Shown: piece after piece, positions 9,484 to 20,060 of the stretch
Layout: each line of letters opens with the position of its first letter
Position numbering within the stretch: position 1 is the first letter of the stretch
DNA from: Shinisaurus crocodilurus
Lineage: Eukaryota > Chordata > Lepidosauria > Squamata > Shinisauridae
Direction of reading: 5' to 3'
NCBI GenBank assembly: GCA_021292165.1
Contig: CM037877.1
Location: forward strand, 28,470,197 to 28,534,196
Length of the DNA stretch: 64,000 nucleotides
Made by a program: the position numbers and the translations under genes
Notes under the pieces: generated by a model
Told to the model about the DNA's origin: nothing
Seen by the model: only the letters and a program-made list of their open reading frames with translations
Databases searched by the model: none

Positions 9484-10432
9484 CAGTCATACCTTGGATT
9501 GAGAGCATAATTCGTTCCAGGAAACGTGCTTGTAATCCAAAACACTCTTATATCAAAACGAAATCCCCCCCCCAAAAAAATTTGTACAGAGATTTTTAAT
9601 TTAAGCCGTACTACCAGGGATGTTGAAGAGTCCTTGGTCTCGAGTCACGAGTTGAGTCACGAGTCTTTGGACCCGAGTCTCGAGTCCGAGTCCAAGTCCT
9701 TGGTCCAAAATGGTGACTCATGAGTCCCGAGTCCTGAGTCACTCCCAAAGCTGACCCCACAAGTCCCTATTAAAATCAATGGGGGCTTTTCCCAACAAAA
9801 TAAGGCTACTTCAGATGTGTGGCTTAAATAAATTCTAGGCACAAATGTGCCTTTTTATCTCAAAACTCTGCCACTGATTTTGACAAGAACAGACCAGGCA
9901 ATCAAACCCAAAATAACCAGGCAGGCAGAGGAGGCAGGGAACCCCAAAGCAGGCAGACAGAGGTGTTTGTCTTGGACAATTCAAACTGTGGAACTTGGTA
10001 AGAAGAGACCAGGCCGGCAGAGGAGGCTGGGAACCCCAAACAGGCAGGCAGAGGCAGCCAAACCCAAAATGTCTGAAAGGTTGCATTAGGAAAATGATTT
10101 TAAAAAATAAACTTCGATTGTTACTGCCTGCAACTAGGTCCCAGACAGCACCTGCAGGTGGCATTAAACAGGGATGTTGACGAGTCCTTCATCTCGAGTC
10201 CCGAGTCGAGTCTCGAGTCCCATTAAAAATATTGGGACTCAAGTCCGACTCGAGTCAGAGGGGGGACTCAGTCCGACTCACAAGTCGAGTCCTGGAGTCC
10301 GAGTCCCCATCCCTGCGTACTACAGTACTTGTATTGCAAGACGTCGCTTGTATATCAAGTAAAAAATAAATAAATAAATATTTAAAAATTTGCTTGTCTT
10401 GCAAAATGCTCTCAAAATCCAAGGTATTACTG
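9484..10432. mobile_element. Tigger/pogo-like MITE flanked by TA
   Basis: Terminal inverted repeats CAGTCATACCTTGGATTGAG (left) and TCCAAGGTATTACTG (right, reverse complement matching) are bordered by TA on both sides (9482-9483, 10433-10434). TA duplication with CAGT-type ends fits the Tc1/mariner superfamily, Tigger/pogo branch. The original element is only about 250 bp; the remainder is a nested hAT element. Confidence 0.7.
9615..10315. mobile_element. hAT-like element with GAGTC-rich subterminal arrays
   Basis: Ends CAGGGATG and CATCCCTG are inverted repeats, and the 8-bp word CGTACTAC lies on both sides (9607-9614 and 10316-10323), a perfect hAT-length target duplication. Both subterminal zones (9625-9750 and 10175-10310) hold many GAGTC/GACTC pentamers in mixed orientations, plausible transposase-binding sites. 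Inside is an imperfect tandem repeat of GGCAGGCAGAGG-type blocks at 9910-10060. It has no transposase frame, so it is non-autonomous. Confidence 0.85.
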
Positions 10433-10683
10433 TATTAATATTTAAGCTGTTTTCCATTTTCCTAGGTTCCTGAAGAATTGTGCACAGTCCTATGTAGGGC
10501 CATTGTTGAGGGAAGGCATGGCTGGGCACCTGCCGAGGCCCCACTCTCCAGCTGGGGTCCACGGACAAGAATCTCCTGAAGTTGCTTCTCCTCTTCACCA
10601 TTGCAACCTACTCTTTCACCTGCCTCTCACTCTGGCACAGACAACTGCAGCGGTGGTGAAGGAAGAGCAGTATTAGTAATACT

Positions 10684-10849
10684 CAGGGCCGGTGCTACCA
10701 TTAGGCCAACTAGGCAGCTGCCTAGGGCGCAGGGCTAAAGGGGGCGCCAGAAACGCCTTGAAAAAAAAATACAATGCTCTCAAGTGGGAAGGGGGCGCGC
10801 TAAATATCTGATCTTGCCTAGGGCACCAAACTGCCTTGCACCAGCCCTG
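10684..10849. mobile_element. hAT-like MITE, CAGGGCCGGTGC family, short form
   Basis: Ends CAGGGCCGGTGCTACC and GCACCAGCCCTG are inverted; the flanks GTAATACT (10676-10683) and GTAATACT (10850-10857) form a perfect 8-bp duplication. At 166 bp it is the same length as the copy at 61474-61639. Confidence 0.9.
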
Positions 10850-10854
10850 GTAAT

Positions 10855-10950
10855 ACTTATATACCGCTTAATGTAATAAAATCTCTAAGCGGTTCCCATA
10901 TAAATATTAAAAATCACATTTAAAATACACTATTAAAAACAATGCATTGG
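10855..10950 (-). mobile_element. L2-type LINE 3' tail
   Basis: Reverse-strand 3' UTR word AACCGCTTAGAGATTTTATT followed by a CGGTATATAAGT-like end, typical of L2 tails. Confidence 0.5.
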
Positions 10951-11314
10951 CTGTCTTGGGTGGGGTGGGGTTCCCCACTATATTAGGGTTTTTCCCCCCC
11001 TGAAGGTTTTCTTTGTGTACTTCTGCAAACCTTGGGTTTCCCCTGCATCTGCTGATGCCTCCGTCTTATGCATGGGGGTGCCATTTTGAGTACAGATGCA
11101 AGTGTCTTGTCCACATCCTCAGGTTAAAAAAAAAATGCCACTGCCTACTCGCTCCCTGGCTCTCTGACTTTTACACAAGCAGGTGGTAGCAATGATGAGA
11201 AAGAGGATGAGGAGCAATAGCATCTGGTGATAATGGTGGTGAGAAGGTGAAGTCACTGAGGGAGGGGGGCCATTGAGGGGTCGGGCCCAAGGGCCCTCCA
11301 AAACCTGGAGCCGG

Positions 11315-11402
11315 CACTGGTCCTGTGCACACTTCTTTGGGAGAAAGTCCCATCAAACTCAGTGAAACTTACTTCTGAGTAAACATGCAGAACTAGACTG
11401 CA
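11315..11402. mobile_element. Palindromic MITE (CAATCCTATGCATG family), degraded
   Basis: Contains the opposed words GTCCTGTGCACACTTCTTTG and GAAACTTACTTCTGAGTAAA. The same layout is at 24744-24830 and 43925-44020. Confidence 0.5.
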
Positions 11403-12324
11403 TGGAACATTTGTGGTCTAAGCTCCAGTTTCTTCTTGTATATTTCTCTGTATTTAGTTTACCCATGTTATAATTGCAGTTTTCTCTGGAAAAGCCACAC
11501 TTGGGGACATAGACTTCCTTGTTCCTGCCGCTAGCATTCTGAATAAGGATCTCTCTTTGTGTCTTTGCAACACACACATACGTAGGCTGCGGTTGGCTGT
11601 TGTTTTAAATATATGCTTCTCTAAGGAGGTCTGTAGAGATGTGTGGTTTTGGACCAAAATATTTGGAGCTGGGGCAAATCCAAAGGCATTTGTTGTAGTG
11701 GCTGATATTTTCTCCCTAAAGCCTCATTTGACATTACTGATAAATTTCATATAATAAGCACAGCATCTATTTCCACAATGAGTGTTGGCATGAAGTTAAT
11801 TTGTATTTAATATTGGATCACATCCTCTAAGGCTGCAGTGCTATACTCACTTTTTGGCCTACAACTCCCTAAGAATGGCAGCTTTCTTGTTTGGGTGATC
11901 ACCTACTAACTTGACTAATCTGTACTGAGTTTTGGCATTTCTAGTAAATGGGAGCTATATTTTATGCACCATACTGATAAGTATACAGATTTGCAGTACT
12001 TAAATGCAAAAGAAAAAATGTGTTTGCTAGGTGATAGAGAAATATATAGAGTTTGGATTCTGAAACACTTTGGTGGCAAGTGTTAGATTCTGAAACACTG
12101 GTGGCAAGCCTGTCAGACCCAATATGAAGCAGCTTGGGGAAGCTTGGATTCTCATGTGATATCTCAATATGTGTGCTTATTTTTCATCAGACAAATGTTG
12201 CAGGATATGGTGCATATCTACATATTGTCAATATGGAGAAGTGAATAACATTTCTCACTACTGACAAATCTATAACCTGGCTGTAATCTTTTAACCAATG
12301 TGACTTTCCACTGGTCCACCTGAA
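11403..12324. other. No recognised gene or repeat apart from one short tandem
   Basis: Anonymous AT-rich sequence; open frames are short and have no family signature. Confidence 0.5.
12048..12107 (+). repeat. Short tandem duplication
   Basis: GATTCTGAAACACTTTGGTG and GATTCTGAAACACTGGTGGC lie head to tail, unit about 30 bp. Confidence 0.7.
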
Positions 12325-12497
12325 ACCTGAAGGGCCCTGAAGCTTCTTCCACCTTTTGTGTCTGAATTAGGGGGAGAGACTTGCCTCATACTTTCCCTCC
12401 TTGGCACCTGAAGGGCCTTGAAAACTTCTTCCCTCTCTAGTGTCTGAATTAGAGGGAGAGAATTGCCCCATACTTCCCTCCTTTCCCTCCTTGGCAC
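12325..12497 (+). repeat. Tandem duplication of about 85 bp
   Basis: CCTGAAGGGCCCTGAAGCTT...CTTGGCAC is followed directly by CCTGAAGGGCCTTGAAAACT...CTTGGCAC. The two units differ by substitutions and a short repeat of TTTCCCTCC. Confidence 0.8.
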
Positions 12498-12945
12498 TCA
12501 CCTAGTTCACAGCCTTGTGTATAGGCAAGAGCTTCCTTCTTGGCCCTAAGAATTCCTTCCCTTTCACCTTCTATTCCTGGTTCCGCTCATGACACAATAC
12601 AAGTATGGCAGGCTCCATGCATGTTCTGTGCCAGAAAGTTAGATAGGAATTAAACATGCACAGCTATTCTCAGGAGGGACATTTATCCAGTGTGCCTATG
12701 CAGCTTCCACAGGCGGAGAGGAACAACCCAATAGGCCCAGCCTCAATCTTCCCCATGCCTATTGAGCCGTTTAATTCCCTTCCACAGTATAAACAGTATC
12801 AGAGAACTTGGTAGAATCCCTTCCCTTATAATGCATGTCAGTTGTTTACCCCAACACATAGCAGGGATGGGTAATAAGGGGAGGGACCTTCCAAGGCCTT
12901 TGTTGTTCACACTGGAGAGGAGAGAATTCAAGAGCTTTTTACCCA
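12498..12945. other. No recognised feature
   Basis: Anonymous sequence lying between the 85-bp tandem duplication and the repeat that holds the LTR. Confidence 0.45.
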
Positions 12946-14019
12946 CAAGGCCGGCCCTACCATTAGGCAGTTGAGTTTGGGTCTCATGAAAGGGCAGAAG
13001 ATTGTTAGTTATTTAATTTATTATGATTGAATTTGTATTGCCAGGGAGGGGAAGAGGTATGTGGCGGAGTGACAGGCAGAAGCCCAGGGAGGGGCCAACC
13101 TGAACATTCCAGAGGCTCTGATTGGTTGAAGCAGAGAGAATAGGACCCCAGGGAGTTGGCAGTTAAAGGGGAGTTGGTTGTCAGTTGGGGAGAGAGTGGG
13201 TTGGAGTGAGAGAGGGAGTGGAAGGTTAGTAGAGTAGGCAGGGAAAGGTGGTACTGAAGAGAAGAGTTCAGACAGGAAATCTAGTACTAAGTTGTGAGAA
13301 AGCAAACTGTGAAGGTGTTAGTGTAGAACAGTTCACAGGAGTCTCTACTTAGGGAGTGAAGGACCTTCTGTCTGAGGAAGAAGGTGAAGCTCTGGACTAG
13401 TGAGAGGGACAGTTAAGTTCCCTGGTCTGATACTGTAACTTTCAAGTAACCAAGCCAAGTTGATACAAAGAGCACTGTATAACATCTGCCTGCCTTTAAC
13501 CTGAATCTAAGCAAAGAACAAGTTTGAATTAACTGTTGAAAATCCAAGTTATCTGTACCTGAGTTGAATATCAGTTTAGAGACTTTGTTAGAACAATAAA
13601 TCTTTTTATTCAAAGTTCTAAGTATCCAGAGTCTGACTGGTAGACAGGAAAGTTAGAAGTGAATTAACGGAGGGGCACCCTACTTCAAGTAATCAAATAA
13701 AACAAACTGCTCTTAATAAAGACAAACAAACGTGGGTGAGCAGCTACATATAAGACCTAAGACACATAATTGGCTAACGCAGTTTAAGAAGACAGTTTCA
13801 AGTCTGAAGTGACCAATACAAGGAGGCACTTGGTGAAAGCGAAGTAGACATCGAGGGTATGAGGTTTGGAGGAGGGGTCCCGTCCGCTACAAGGTATATA
13901 GGAGATTTCTGCCTCAGGTGCCAAAATAGCTTGACAGGCCTTGGATACTATGTTCCTTGACTTGGCGGAGGGCATTTGATCCTCTGCCTCAGGCAGCAAA
14001 ATGTTTTGGGCCATTCCTG
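12946..14019. mobile_element. Older unclassified repeat split by an LTR
   Basis: The left part (GGCCGGCCCTACCATTAGGC) and the right part (CTGCCTCAGGCAGCAAAATG, GGGCCATTCCTG) look like the two ends of one dispersed element related to the copy at 32887-33180. I could not confirm a flanking duplication. An 832-bp LTR-like block interrupts it. Confidence 0.45.
13060..13891. mobile_element. Probable solo LTR of an endogenous retrovirus
   Basis: The block starts TGTGGCGGA and ends TCCGCTACA, near-perfect inverted ends of TG...CA type, and is flanked by AGGTA on both sides (13055-13059 and 13892-13896), a 5-bp duplication as made by many vertebrate retroviral integrases. An AATAAA signal sits near 13594. 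Length (832 bp) and the lack of gag, pol or env suit a solo LTR left by recombination. It contains no viral coding sequence. The orientation, probably plus from the AATAAA, and the virus class remain open. Confidence 0.75.
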
Positions 14020-14446
14020 ATTAGTGGACAGCAGAACCAATGTGTGGGTCCTTCAGCCTTTGCTCACTTATGACCCCTGTTATAAAATTGATTCTGACCA
14101 GGACTCTGGAGACATGCATATGGGCCCAAAATGGTCTCTTTATGAGAAAGATGGATTGATTGTTGCTTAAAATACAATTAAACCATGTCATGAGGAAACA
14201 CTCCAACTTCAACAAGCAAAGGATGTGGAAGGGAGATTCAAGGAAATCATAAGCATACTGTCTTACAAATATTTATGTGGATCAGATAATGCATACTTAA
14301 AGCGCAGTAATAACAGCTTTGCTTTAATGGATTCCCTGCCTGTTTGGGTTGGGGAGGCCCAGGAGTTCAGCAAGATTTCAAAAGAGGCTGCGTACTGGAT
14401 CATTGCAATGATTACAGGAACACTTCCTTGAAATCGTAATTTAGTG

Positions 14447-14581
14447 CAGGGGTGGACAGAAGGTACATCTCCAGAGATTTTGGATCAATTCCCACAAGCC
14501 CCTATCCCACATAACCAATAGCCAGGAATGCTGGGAGTTGAAGTCCAAAATATCTGGAGAGCTACTTTCTTCCCACCCCTG
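14447..14581. mobile_element. hAT-like palindromic MITE
   Basis: Ends CAGGGGTGG and CCACCCCTG are perfectly inverted, the core has GGAATGCTGGGAGTTGAAGT, and ATTTAGTG lies on both sides (14439-14446, 14582-14589). It is 135 bp, the same as the copy at 20648. Confidence 0.92.
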
Positions 14582-14589
14582 ATTTAGTG

Positions 14590-16020
14590 AATACAAGCAA
14601 ACTTTTGACTTAGATTTAAATTGTATTGACCGTACTGTATTGCTACTGCAGGGTTTTAACTTGGCAGAATTGATTAACCAAGTGATTAATTGATAATAAA
14701 AAAAAGGGTATGATTTATTCATTTTTGAAAGATCATATAGACATCTGGTTGTGGGCATATGGTGCTGTGTGGGTGGTTGCTGATCAAATACTGACAAGGA
14801 TTTTAGAGAGACAGAAGCAATACAATTTTGACAGTAGCATGCCAGTGGCATGACAATTCTGACGGTGCACAGGAACATGGGAAACTATCTTATACTAAAT
14901 CAGACTGTTGGTCCTTCTAGCTCAGTACTGTTGACACTGAGCCCTTGGGCCACAAGTTGCCCTTGGCCTAAATTTCAAAAGTCCTTTGCATGTGATCAAT
15001 TCAGACTTCTGAACTGCAATCTGTCCCTTTCTTGGCAGCTCGCTGCATGGGAAAGAAAAGGGAGAGAGAGAAAAAGGGGGTGGCTGAAAGAGAAAGAGAG
15101 CAAAGAGAGTGACTTAAAGAGAAAGAGAAAAGGGGTGACTGCCCCCACTTTTGGCTCTGCCCCTGCCCACTGCTGGCTTCAGCCTCGCACACTGCCAACC
15201 TGCAGCCCCTGACAGATTAACCACAAGGGAAAGCAGCCCTTTGTAGAGAAATGGTTGCCCACCTCCTGTTTAGAGTAAAACCCTTACAAGGTGGCTTGCA
15301 GCAATTAATAACTGCAATATATCAAACATTAAAACATTTAAAGCTAAACCAGTAAATTAACCACTGATACATAACTGTGGGTTACCAGAACTGTATTGGG
15401 CTAACAGGCTTTTTTTTAAAAAAAAAAATTTTTAATTTAATTTTCAAAACAAAATATAACAAAATACAACAATAACACAAATATTTAACTAAAACAACAT
15501 ACAATAAATCATAAAGTGCACCCTGCACCCTCCTAGGGACCAATTAATATGCTTCCATCCCCTTGATCAAATGAATTCCAAATTCCAAAAATATAACATA
15601 TCCTGACAAGGCATACTCCCCTTCCCCTTTATTAATACATAGTCTAATAACTAATTCCATATTTTCATAAAATTATTCTTCTTTAACTGTCCTTTTTTGC
15701 ATTTGATACTACAAGTTAGTTTATCGGTTAGGGCTAACAGTCTTGCTATGCAGTCCAGTGGGCAATGAAACTGCCAGTGGAGTGCCACAAGACAGAAATG
15801 TTCGGCCCCATTACTTGTACAAAAAGTATGGGCTCCTTTCTGCATGCCCGCAGTGATGCCATCGTATAGCCACATCTGATGCGCTATGTGGCACTATGAC
15901 ATCATTGTGTTCACGACATGATCCTTAATGATCATGCAGTGAACAAGACCTAACAATGATTCGGAAGGCAAGTGGCATAATGGAGCTGTGAACAGTCACA
16001 GAAATGGTAAAATGCCACTA
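14590..16020. other. Mostly anonymous DNA
   Basis: A purine-rich stretch of GAGAAAGAG type spans 15050-15135. AT-rich sequence at 15410-15500 (AACAAAATATAACAAAATAC) may be a reverse-strand LINE tail, but I cannot place it. No supported gene. Confidence 0.45.
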
Positions 16021-16021
16021 A

Positions 16022-16058
16022 GGTGTGTGAGTGTGTGTGTGTGTGTGTGGGGGGGGTT
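16022..16058 (+). repeat. (GT)n microsatellite with G run
   Basis: Dinucleotide run ending in nine or so G. Confidence 0.9.
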
Positions 16059-16249
16059 CTTGAGGGCCTCCTCAAAAATCTGCTTTTTGTGTTGAGAGTC
16101 ATACCGCCCCAAAACTCAGTGCATCACCCTACCTCAGTCTCACATCACTTTCTCTGCTGGCAAGGCAAGGAAATGTACAATGTGTAAGTTGTCCTAGATA
16201 CCGTACAGGCAGGAGGCTGGAAGATTGAGTAGCAGCCGTGTGTTTAATG

Positions 16250-16633
16250 CACGGGTACAGAATCTCAGGCTTGGGGGCCAACTCCAGCTCTCCTGGGGTT
16301 CCAATCTGGCCCTCCGAGGTTCCCAAGAAGGCCAAGCCCCCGTTCCCAGGCCCCACCACCTTTCCCTTGACCACTCATTCTTTGGTGGTTTCCCAGCTTT
16401 TGTGCAGTTTTCCCCCATTCTATAAGGTTGAAATGCTTCTCCTAAGGCCTAGTTACATGTAGTGAGAGCTTGAAGCTAAAATATGCTGCTATTTTTTGAT
16501 ACTTTGGCTCCGCCCCTTTTGCCTTTGGCCCCACCCCTTTTCCTTTAGCTCCACCCACCACTGGAATGTGGCTCCTGAGAGTGTCTCTGAAATGGAATTT
16601 GGCCCTTGGGTTGAAAGAGATTCAACAGCCCTG
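16250..16633. mobile_element. hAT-like non-autonomous element
   Basis: Starts CACGGGTACAGAATCTC and ends GATTCAACAGCCCTG; GTTTAATG is present on both sides (16242-16249, 16634-16641). Repeated GGCTCCGCCCC/GGCCCCACCCC-like words at 16505-16560 mark the inside. No transposase frame. Confidence 0.85.
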
Positions 16634-16672
16634 GTTTAATGTATCACACAGTTCTGGCCTTAGCTAAAGAGT

Positions 16673-16790
16673 TAAGAACATAAGAAGAGCCATGCTGGAT
16701 CAGACCAAGGGTCCATCTAGTCCAGCATTCTCCCAGCAACTGGTGTACATAGGCAGACTGCCTCTGATCCTGGAGTTAATGCAGCCCTGC
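16673..16790 (-). mobile_element. CR1 3' UTR fragment with internal deletion
   Basis: On the plus strand AACATAAGAAGAGCCATGCT and GATCAGACCAAGGGTCCATC match the reverse complement of the CR1 end at 53 kb, then the sequence jumps to the CAGCAACTGGTGTACATAGG block. Confidence 0.85.
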
Positions 16791-18200
16791 CTCTATCACA
16801 TATTTGGTCTCTAAAATACTGACTTAACATAAAAGGTTCAAGATGGAGAGAGATGTCTATTTGGAGTCTGGCTCTCGGAACTGTAGATGGATGGCTTTAC
16901 TGTGTTGCAAGCTCCCACGGCTGAGAAGTAGTCTGCTTTCCAGGGGCAATGCCTTCAGCTAATTCATCAATGTAGAACAATAGTGCAAGCTGCTGAATAC
17001 CATTATATGGAGTCTTCAAACAGAAATAAATAAACAACAAGTGTCTGGCTAATGTACACCAGCATAGGAGGCCCTCGCGCTCTTGGGTCCCTGGAGTTGT
17101 TCCAGGGCCCTCTTGTTCTTTCCACTGCATTTCAATCATTAGCCAGGCATGTTTGTGTGTTGGGAGCAAATGGTACTAAAGCAGAAGGAATGTCTGTCTC
17201 ATCATGTAATCTATATGTTTTAGTACTCCCCAAAGCACAGAGCTACTGCTGGTGTTCTTCCATCTCTGCTGCTTCTCACAGGAATATGATTAGTTTCCCA
17301 GAAACTCCTTGGATTGTGGATTTACTTACCTCTGTGTTCGGCTTTGTACATCTGTGTAGTTCACCTAGAAGGAAAAGTCAGGAGATTGCATTACTTGTCT
17401 GGGCCAATCTGGGTTGGCCTGTTCATAGGTACCTCTTGCGGCAAGCCGTCATTATGAGTGCCTTTGACTTCTGGGAATATGCTTGTTAATTTACTTCCCC
17501 TTATTTGTACAGATGAAGCAACACAGCCGGGACATCCTTCTTTGAGAAACATTACCTTTGCCTGAGATGAGAAGATAGGGGTTTAAAAGTCAATATTAAT
17601 CCAGCTGTGTTATCTCTCAAGAGGGTTGCAAGCTTGATACATTATGGGATTTCAAGATGCATTGGAAGAACCAAGTCTTAAAGGATATTAGAGTACTGGA
17701 ATGAAACTTGCGATTGGATTCCAGAATTGATGGTGCCTTGAACTTTCATACGGTTCTATTTTTTACTTTGACAAGGCAGCAATTTGAGAAATTCGCGAAT
17801 ATCTCAGGATTTTTCAAACCTATTTTTCTGCTCTAATGTATGTATTTGGGGCTCAGGGCTTTTTAAAGATGCTGAGAAGGCCAGGGGCACAATGCTCATT
17901 TGAGTCCCCTTCCCCATCTTTTAATTTGCCCCTTCTGCGAAAGTCATTCTTTCTGCAGTTGGAGTACACCATTTGTCAATGTTAATGTGGCCTCCACAAT
18001 GTGAGATGCCTGGTGTGCCCCCCTCCCACACACAAAGGGTTTGCTTGCACTTCCAGAAATGTAGCATTAAATAGATTGCTCAATGTAAACAACAACTGTA
18101 CCCAGCACAATCCAGTGCATGTCTACTCTTTGCTTGACAGTGCATGAGCCTCTAGTGACCTTGCCAGTATGAGCTGATGACATCATTGGCTAATGCAGGC
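16791..18200. other. No recognised feature
   Basis: Anonymous sequence with no repeat that I can name. An open stretch on the plus strand (17052-17489, 145 codons) has no motif, and I do not call it a gene. Confidence 0.45.
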
Positions 18201-18209
18201 TCCGTAGAA

Positions 18210-18348
18210 CAGCCTTCCCCAAGCTGGTGCCCTCCATACGTTTTAGACTCCTCCTCCTCCCAGCATTCCTGACCATTGGCCATGCTGGCTGGGGCTGATG
18301 AGAGTTGAAGTCCAAAACATCTGGAGGGCACCAGGCTGGGGAAGGCTG
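18210..18348. mobile_element. hAT-like palindromic MITE
   Basis: Ends CAGCCTTCCCCAAGCTGGTG and CACCAGGCTGGGGAAGGCTG are nearly perfect inverted repeats around CCATGCTGGCTGGGGCTGAT. Flanks CCGTAGAA and ACCTAGAG match at five of eight positions, keeping TA at positions 4-5. Confidence 0.8.
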
Positions 18349-18810
18349 ACCTAGAGACTTTTTCACAGGCAAAGTATAGTGCCCATTACCCTCTTAGCTC
18401 ATCTCTTGCTGGTGAGGTCAAGCAATGCGGGGATAGAGCCTATCCAGTCCTGGGTAAGGTGGAGCCCATCGATGGCAAGGAGGTAGAAAAGCCAGTTAGT
18501 CTAAGAACCAACTAGGGAGACAGAGTCCAATACAGTGTTCAAGAGCCAGGATGGTGAGGATAGAAGAAGGCAAAGGATACACTCATGCAGAGGCAGAATA
18601 CAGACCAAGATCCAGGGTCTGGAGAGCAAAGATGATCCAATACAAGGTCTTTCAGGACCCAAGGGCCTGGGGCTCAGAGCTGTCAAGCTCTGGCTTGATG
18701 AGGGAGCCTGGGTCCCTCACCTGTCACCTCTGGTATCGGTGACCTAAATCGTACTGGTTTCTCCCTCTCCATGTCCAAGTCCTGGTTCTTGCTTGAAGCG
18801 GAGATCATCT

Positions 18811-18848
18811 CCCTCCCTCCCTCCCTCCCTCCCTCCCTCCCTCCCTCC
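18811..18848 (+). repeat. (CCCT)n microsatellite
   Basis: About nine tetranucleotide units. Confidence 0.95.
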
Positions 18849-18905
18849 AGCCACTATCCTGCAGTCTCTGTTGGTATCAGTGTCTAGTACTGCAGGTTAT
18901 CACTA

Positions 18906-19200
18906 GGGTGGCCACTTCTAAATCCCCCCCCCAAAGGAAATGCATCACCAAAAAATAGGAAAGTGATTTGCATAACATTTGCATATGCTAATGTATATGT
19001 ATAGATGCAAACTGAGAAATGCTTATTATAATTTAAACAGAAGCACAGTACATCTCACCATACTGTGGAAGATGGTGACCTGCCCATTCTGCCCCCATTC
19101 CAGGTGCTAAGTGCTGATGGGCAACAGTTCTTATGGTTCATAATCTTTAAATCAGACGTGGGCTGGACAGCCCTTTAAATAGAGGATGCCTTCAAATAGA
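18906..19200. mobile_element. TA-flanked MITE (GGGTGGCCA family), right end lost
   Basis: Follows TA at 18904-18905 and starts GGGTGGCCACTTCTAAAT; the inside has TTGCATATGCTAATGTATAT and AATTTAAACAG. The sequence stops at a hAT fragment before the expected right end. Confidence 0.75.
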
Positions 19201-19201
19201 G

Positions 19202-19282
19202 CAGGGCTCTCCAACCTTGGGTCCCCAGAGGTTCCTGGACTACAGCTCCCAGAATCCCTTGCCATTAGCCTTGCTAAGGTAA
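19202..19282. mobile_element. Half copy of a hAT-like palindromic MITE
   Basis: CAGGGCTCTCCAACCTTGGG and the CTACAGCTCCCAGAATCCCT core match the left half of the copies at 47506 and 53715. The right half is missing. Confidence 0.75.
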
Positions 19283-19519
19283 GATAAGGAATACATAGAG
19301 TAAGGCAGGCTGTAGTAGAATTATGGTAGCCTATTTTATATATATCCGATCATTCCAAATTTACTAGGGGTGTTTACACCCTAAGTACATTTCAGGTGAT
19401 TGCCATTATCCAGAAATATTTGTTTAAAAGACCCCATAATAGTTTTTTCAGGGCTGAACAAAACCCAGAAAGGGAGTCATAGCATAATCAAGTGCACAGA
19501 ACAGAGGGGTGAACTAGAT

Positions 19520-19647
19520 CAGCCTCACCCAACTCAGCGCCATCCAGATGTGTTGGACTATAATGGCCATCACCCCAGCCAGCATGGCTGAGGATGATGA
19601 GAGTTGTAATCCAATACATCTGGAGAGTGCAAGCTGGTAGAAGGTTG
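19520..19647. mobile_element. hAT-like palindromic MITE
   Basis: Begins CAGCCTCACCCAACTCAG and ends with CATCTGGAGAGTGCAAGCTG then GGTTG. Flanks AACTAGAT and ATCTAGAA agree at six of eight positions. The right flank doubles as the left target duplication of the next hAT element. Confidence 0.7.
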
Positions 19648-19655
19648 ATCTAGAA

Positions 19656-20060
19656 CAGTGGTTCTCAACCTTTTTTGCCCCATGCACCCTTTTCAACATA
19701 TGTCAGAATGTCATTCTCCCCCTTTAAAAGATTGTCTGACTTAATCTGTGCCGTACAATAAGGTATGATGTCCTGTAGATTATGTACAATCTGTAGAATT
19801 GTAATTTGTAGAAAGATCATAGATTTCATAGATCATAGAATTGGAAGGAGCCTACAAGGCCATCGAGTCCAACCCCCTGCTCAATGCAGGAAACTAGAGG
19901 AGGGGTCTCCCATCCAAGTAATAACCAGGCCTGTCACTGCTTAGCTTTCCATGCTCAGACAAGCTGAGCCAGCATGAGCCACAGGCCTGTATTCCAACAG
20001 TTTGAGTCTGTGGTCCGAATTCCCCCCTTGGGGGGAATTCCCCCTGGTTGAGAACCCCTG
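19656..20060. mobile_element. hAT (Charlie-like) non-autonomous element
   Basis: Starts CAGTGGTTCTCAACC and ends GGTTGAGAACCCCTG, the classic hAT-Charlie style end, and ATCTAGAA is on both sides (19648-19655, 20061-20068). A 5S-SINE at 19812-19991 is inserted within it. Close to the right end the words CCCCCCTTGGGGGGAATTCC form a local palindrome. Confidence 0.93.
19812..19991 (-). mobile_element. 5S rRNA-derived SINE with CR1-like 3' end (copy 2)
   Basis: The reverse strand carries TACTTGGATGGGAGACC (19904-19920), identical to vertebrate 5S rRNA as known, preceded by GGAAAGCTAAGCAGTGACAG. The 3' half is the CR1-like block and ends with reiterated ATCTATGAAAT words. Confidence 0.9.

Larger units (their letters stand above)
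10500..11320 (+). mobile_element. Composite repeat, split by hAT and L2 insertions
   Basis: The outer pieces (10500-10675 with CTCTTCACCATTGCAACCTA; 11133-11320 with CAAAACCTGGAGCCGGCACT) match the repeat at 5639-6183. Between them lie a hAT element and an L2 tail. Confidence 0.55.

Noticed and set aside
9615..10315. GAGTC/GACTC arrays as a possible CRISPR or regulatory array
   Set aside because: Units are five bases, in mixed orientation and symmetric about a transposon with hAT duplications; the window is vertebrate-like.
13060..13891. A complete endogenous retrovirus
   Set aside because: No gag, pol or env sequence and no second LTR in the window.
17052..17489. 145-codon plus frame
   Set aside because: Low-complexity composition, no motif, and no splice or promoter signals that I could defend.
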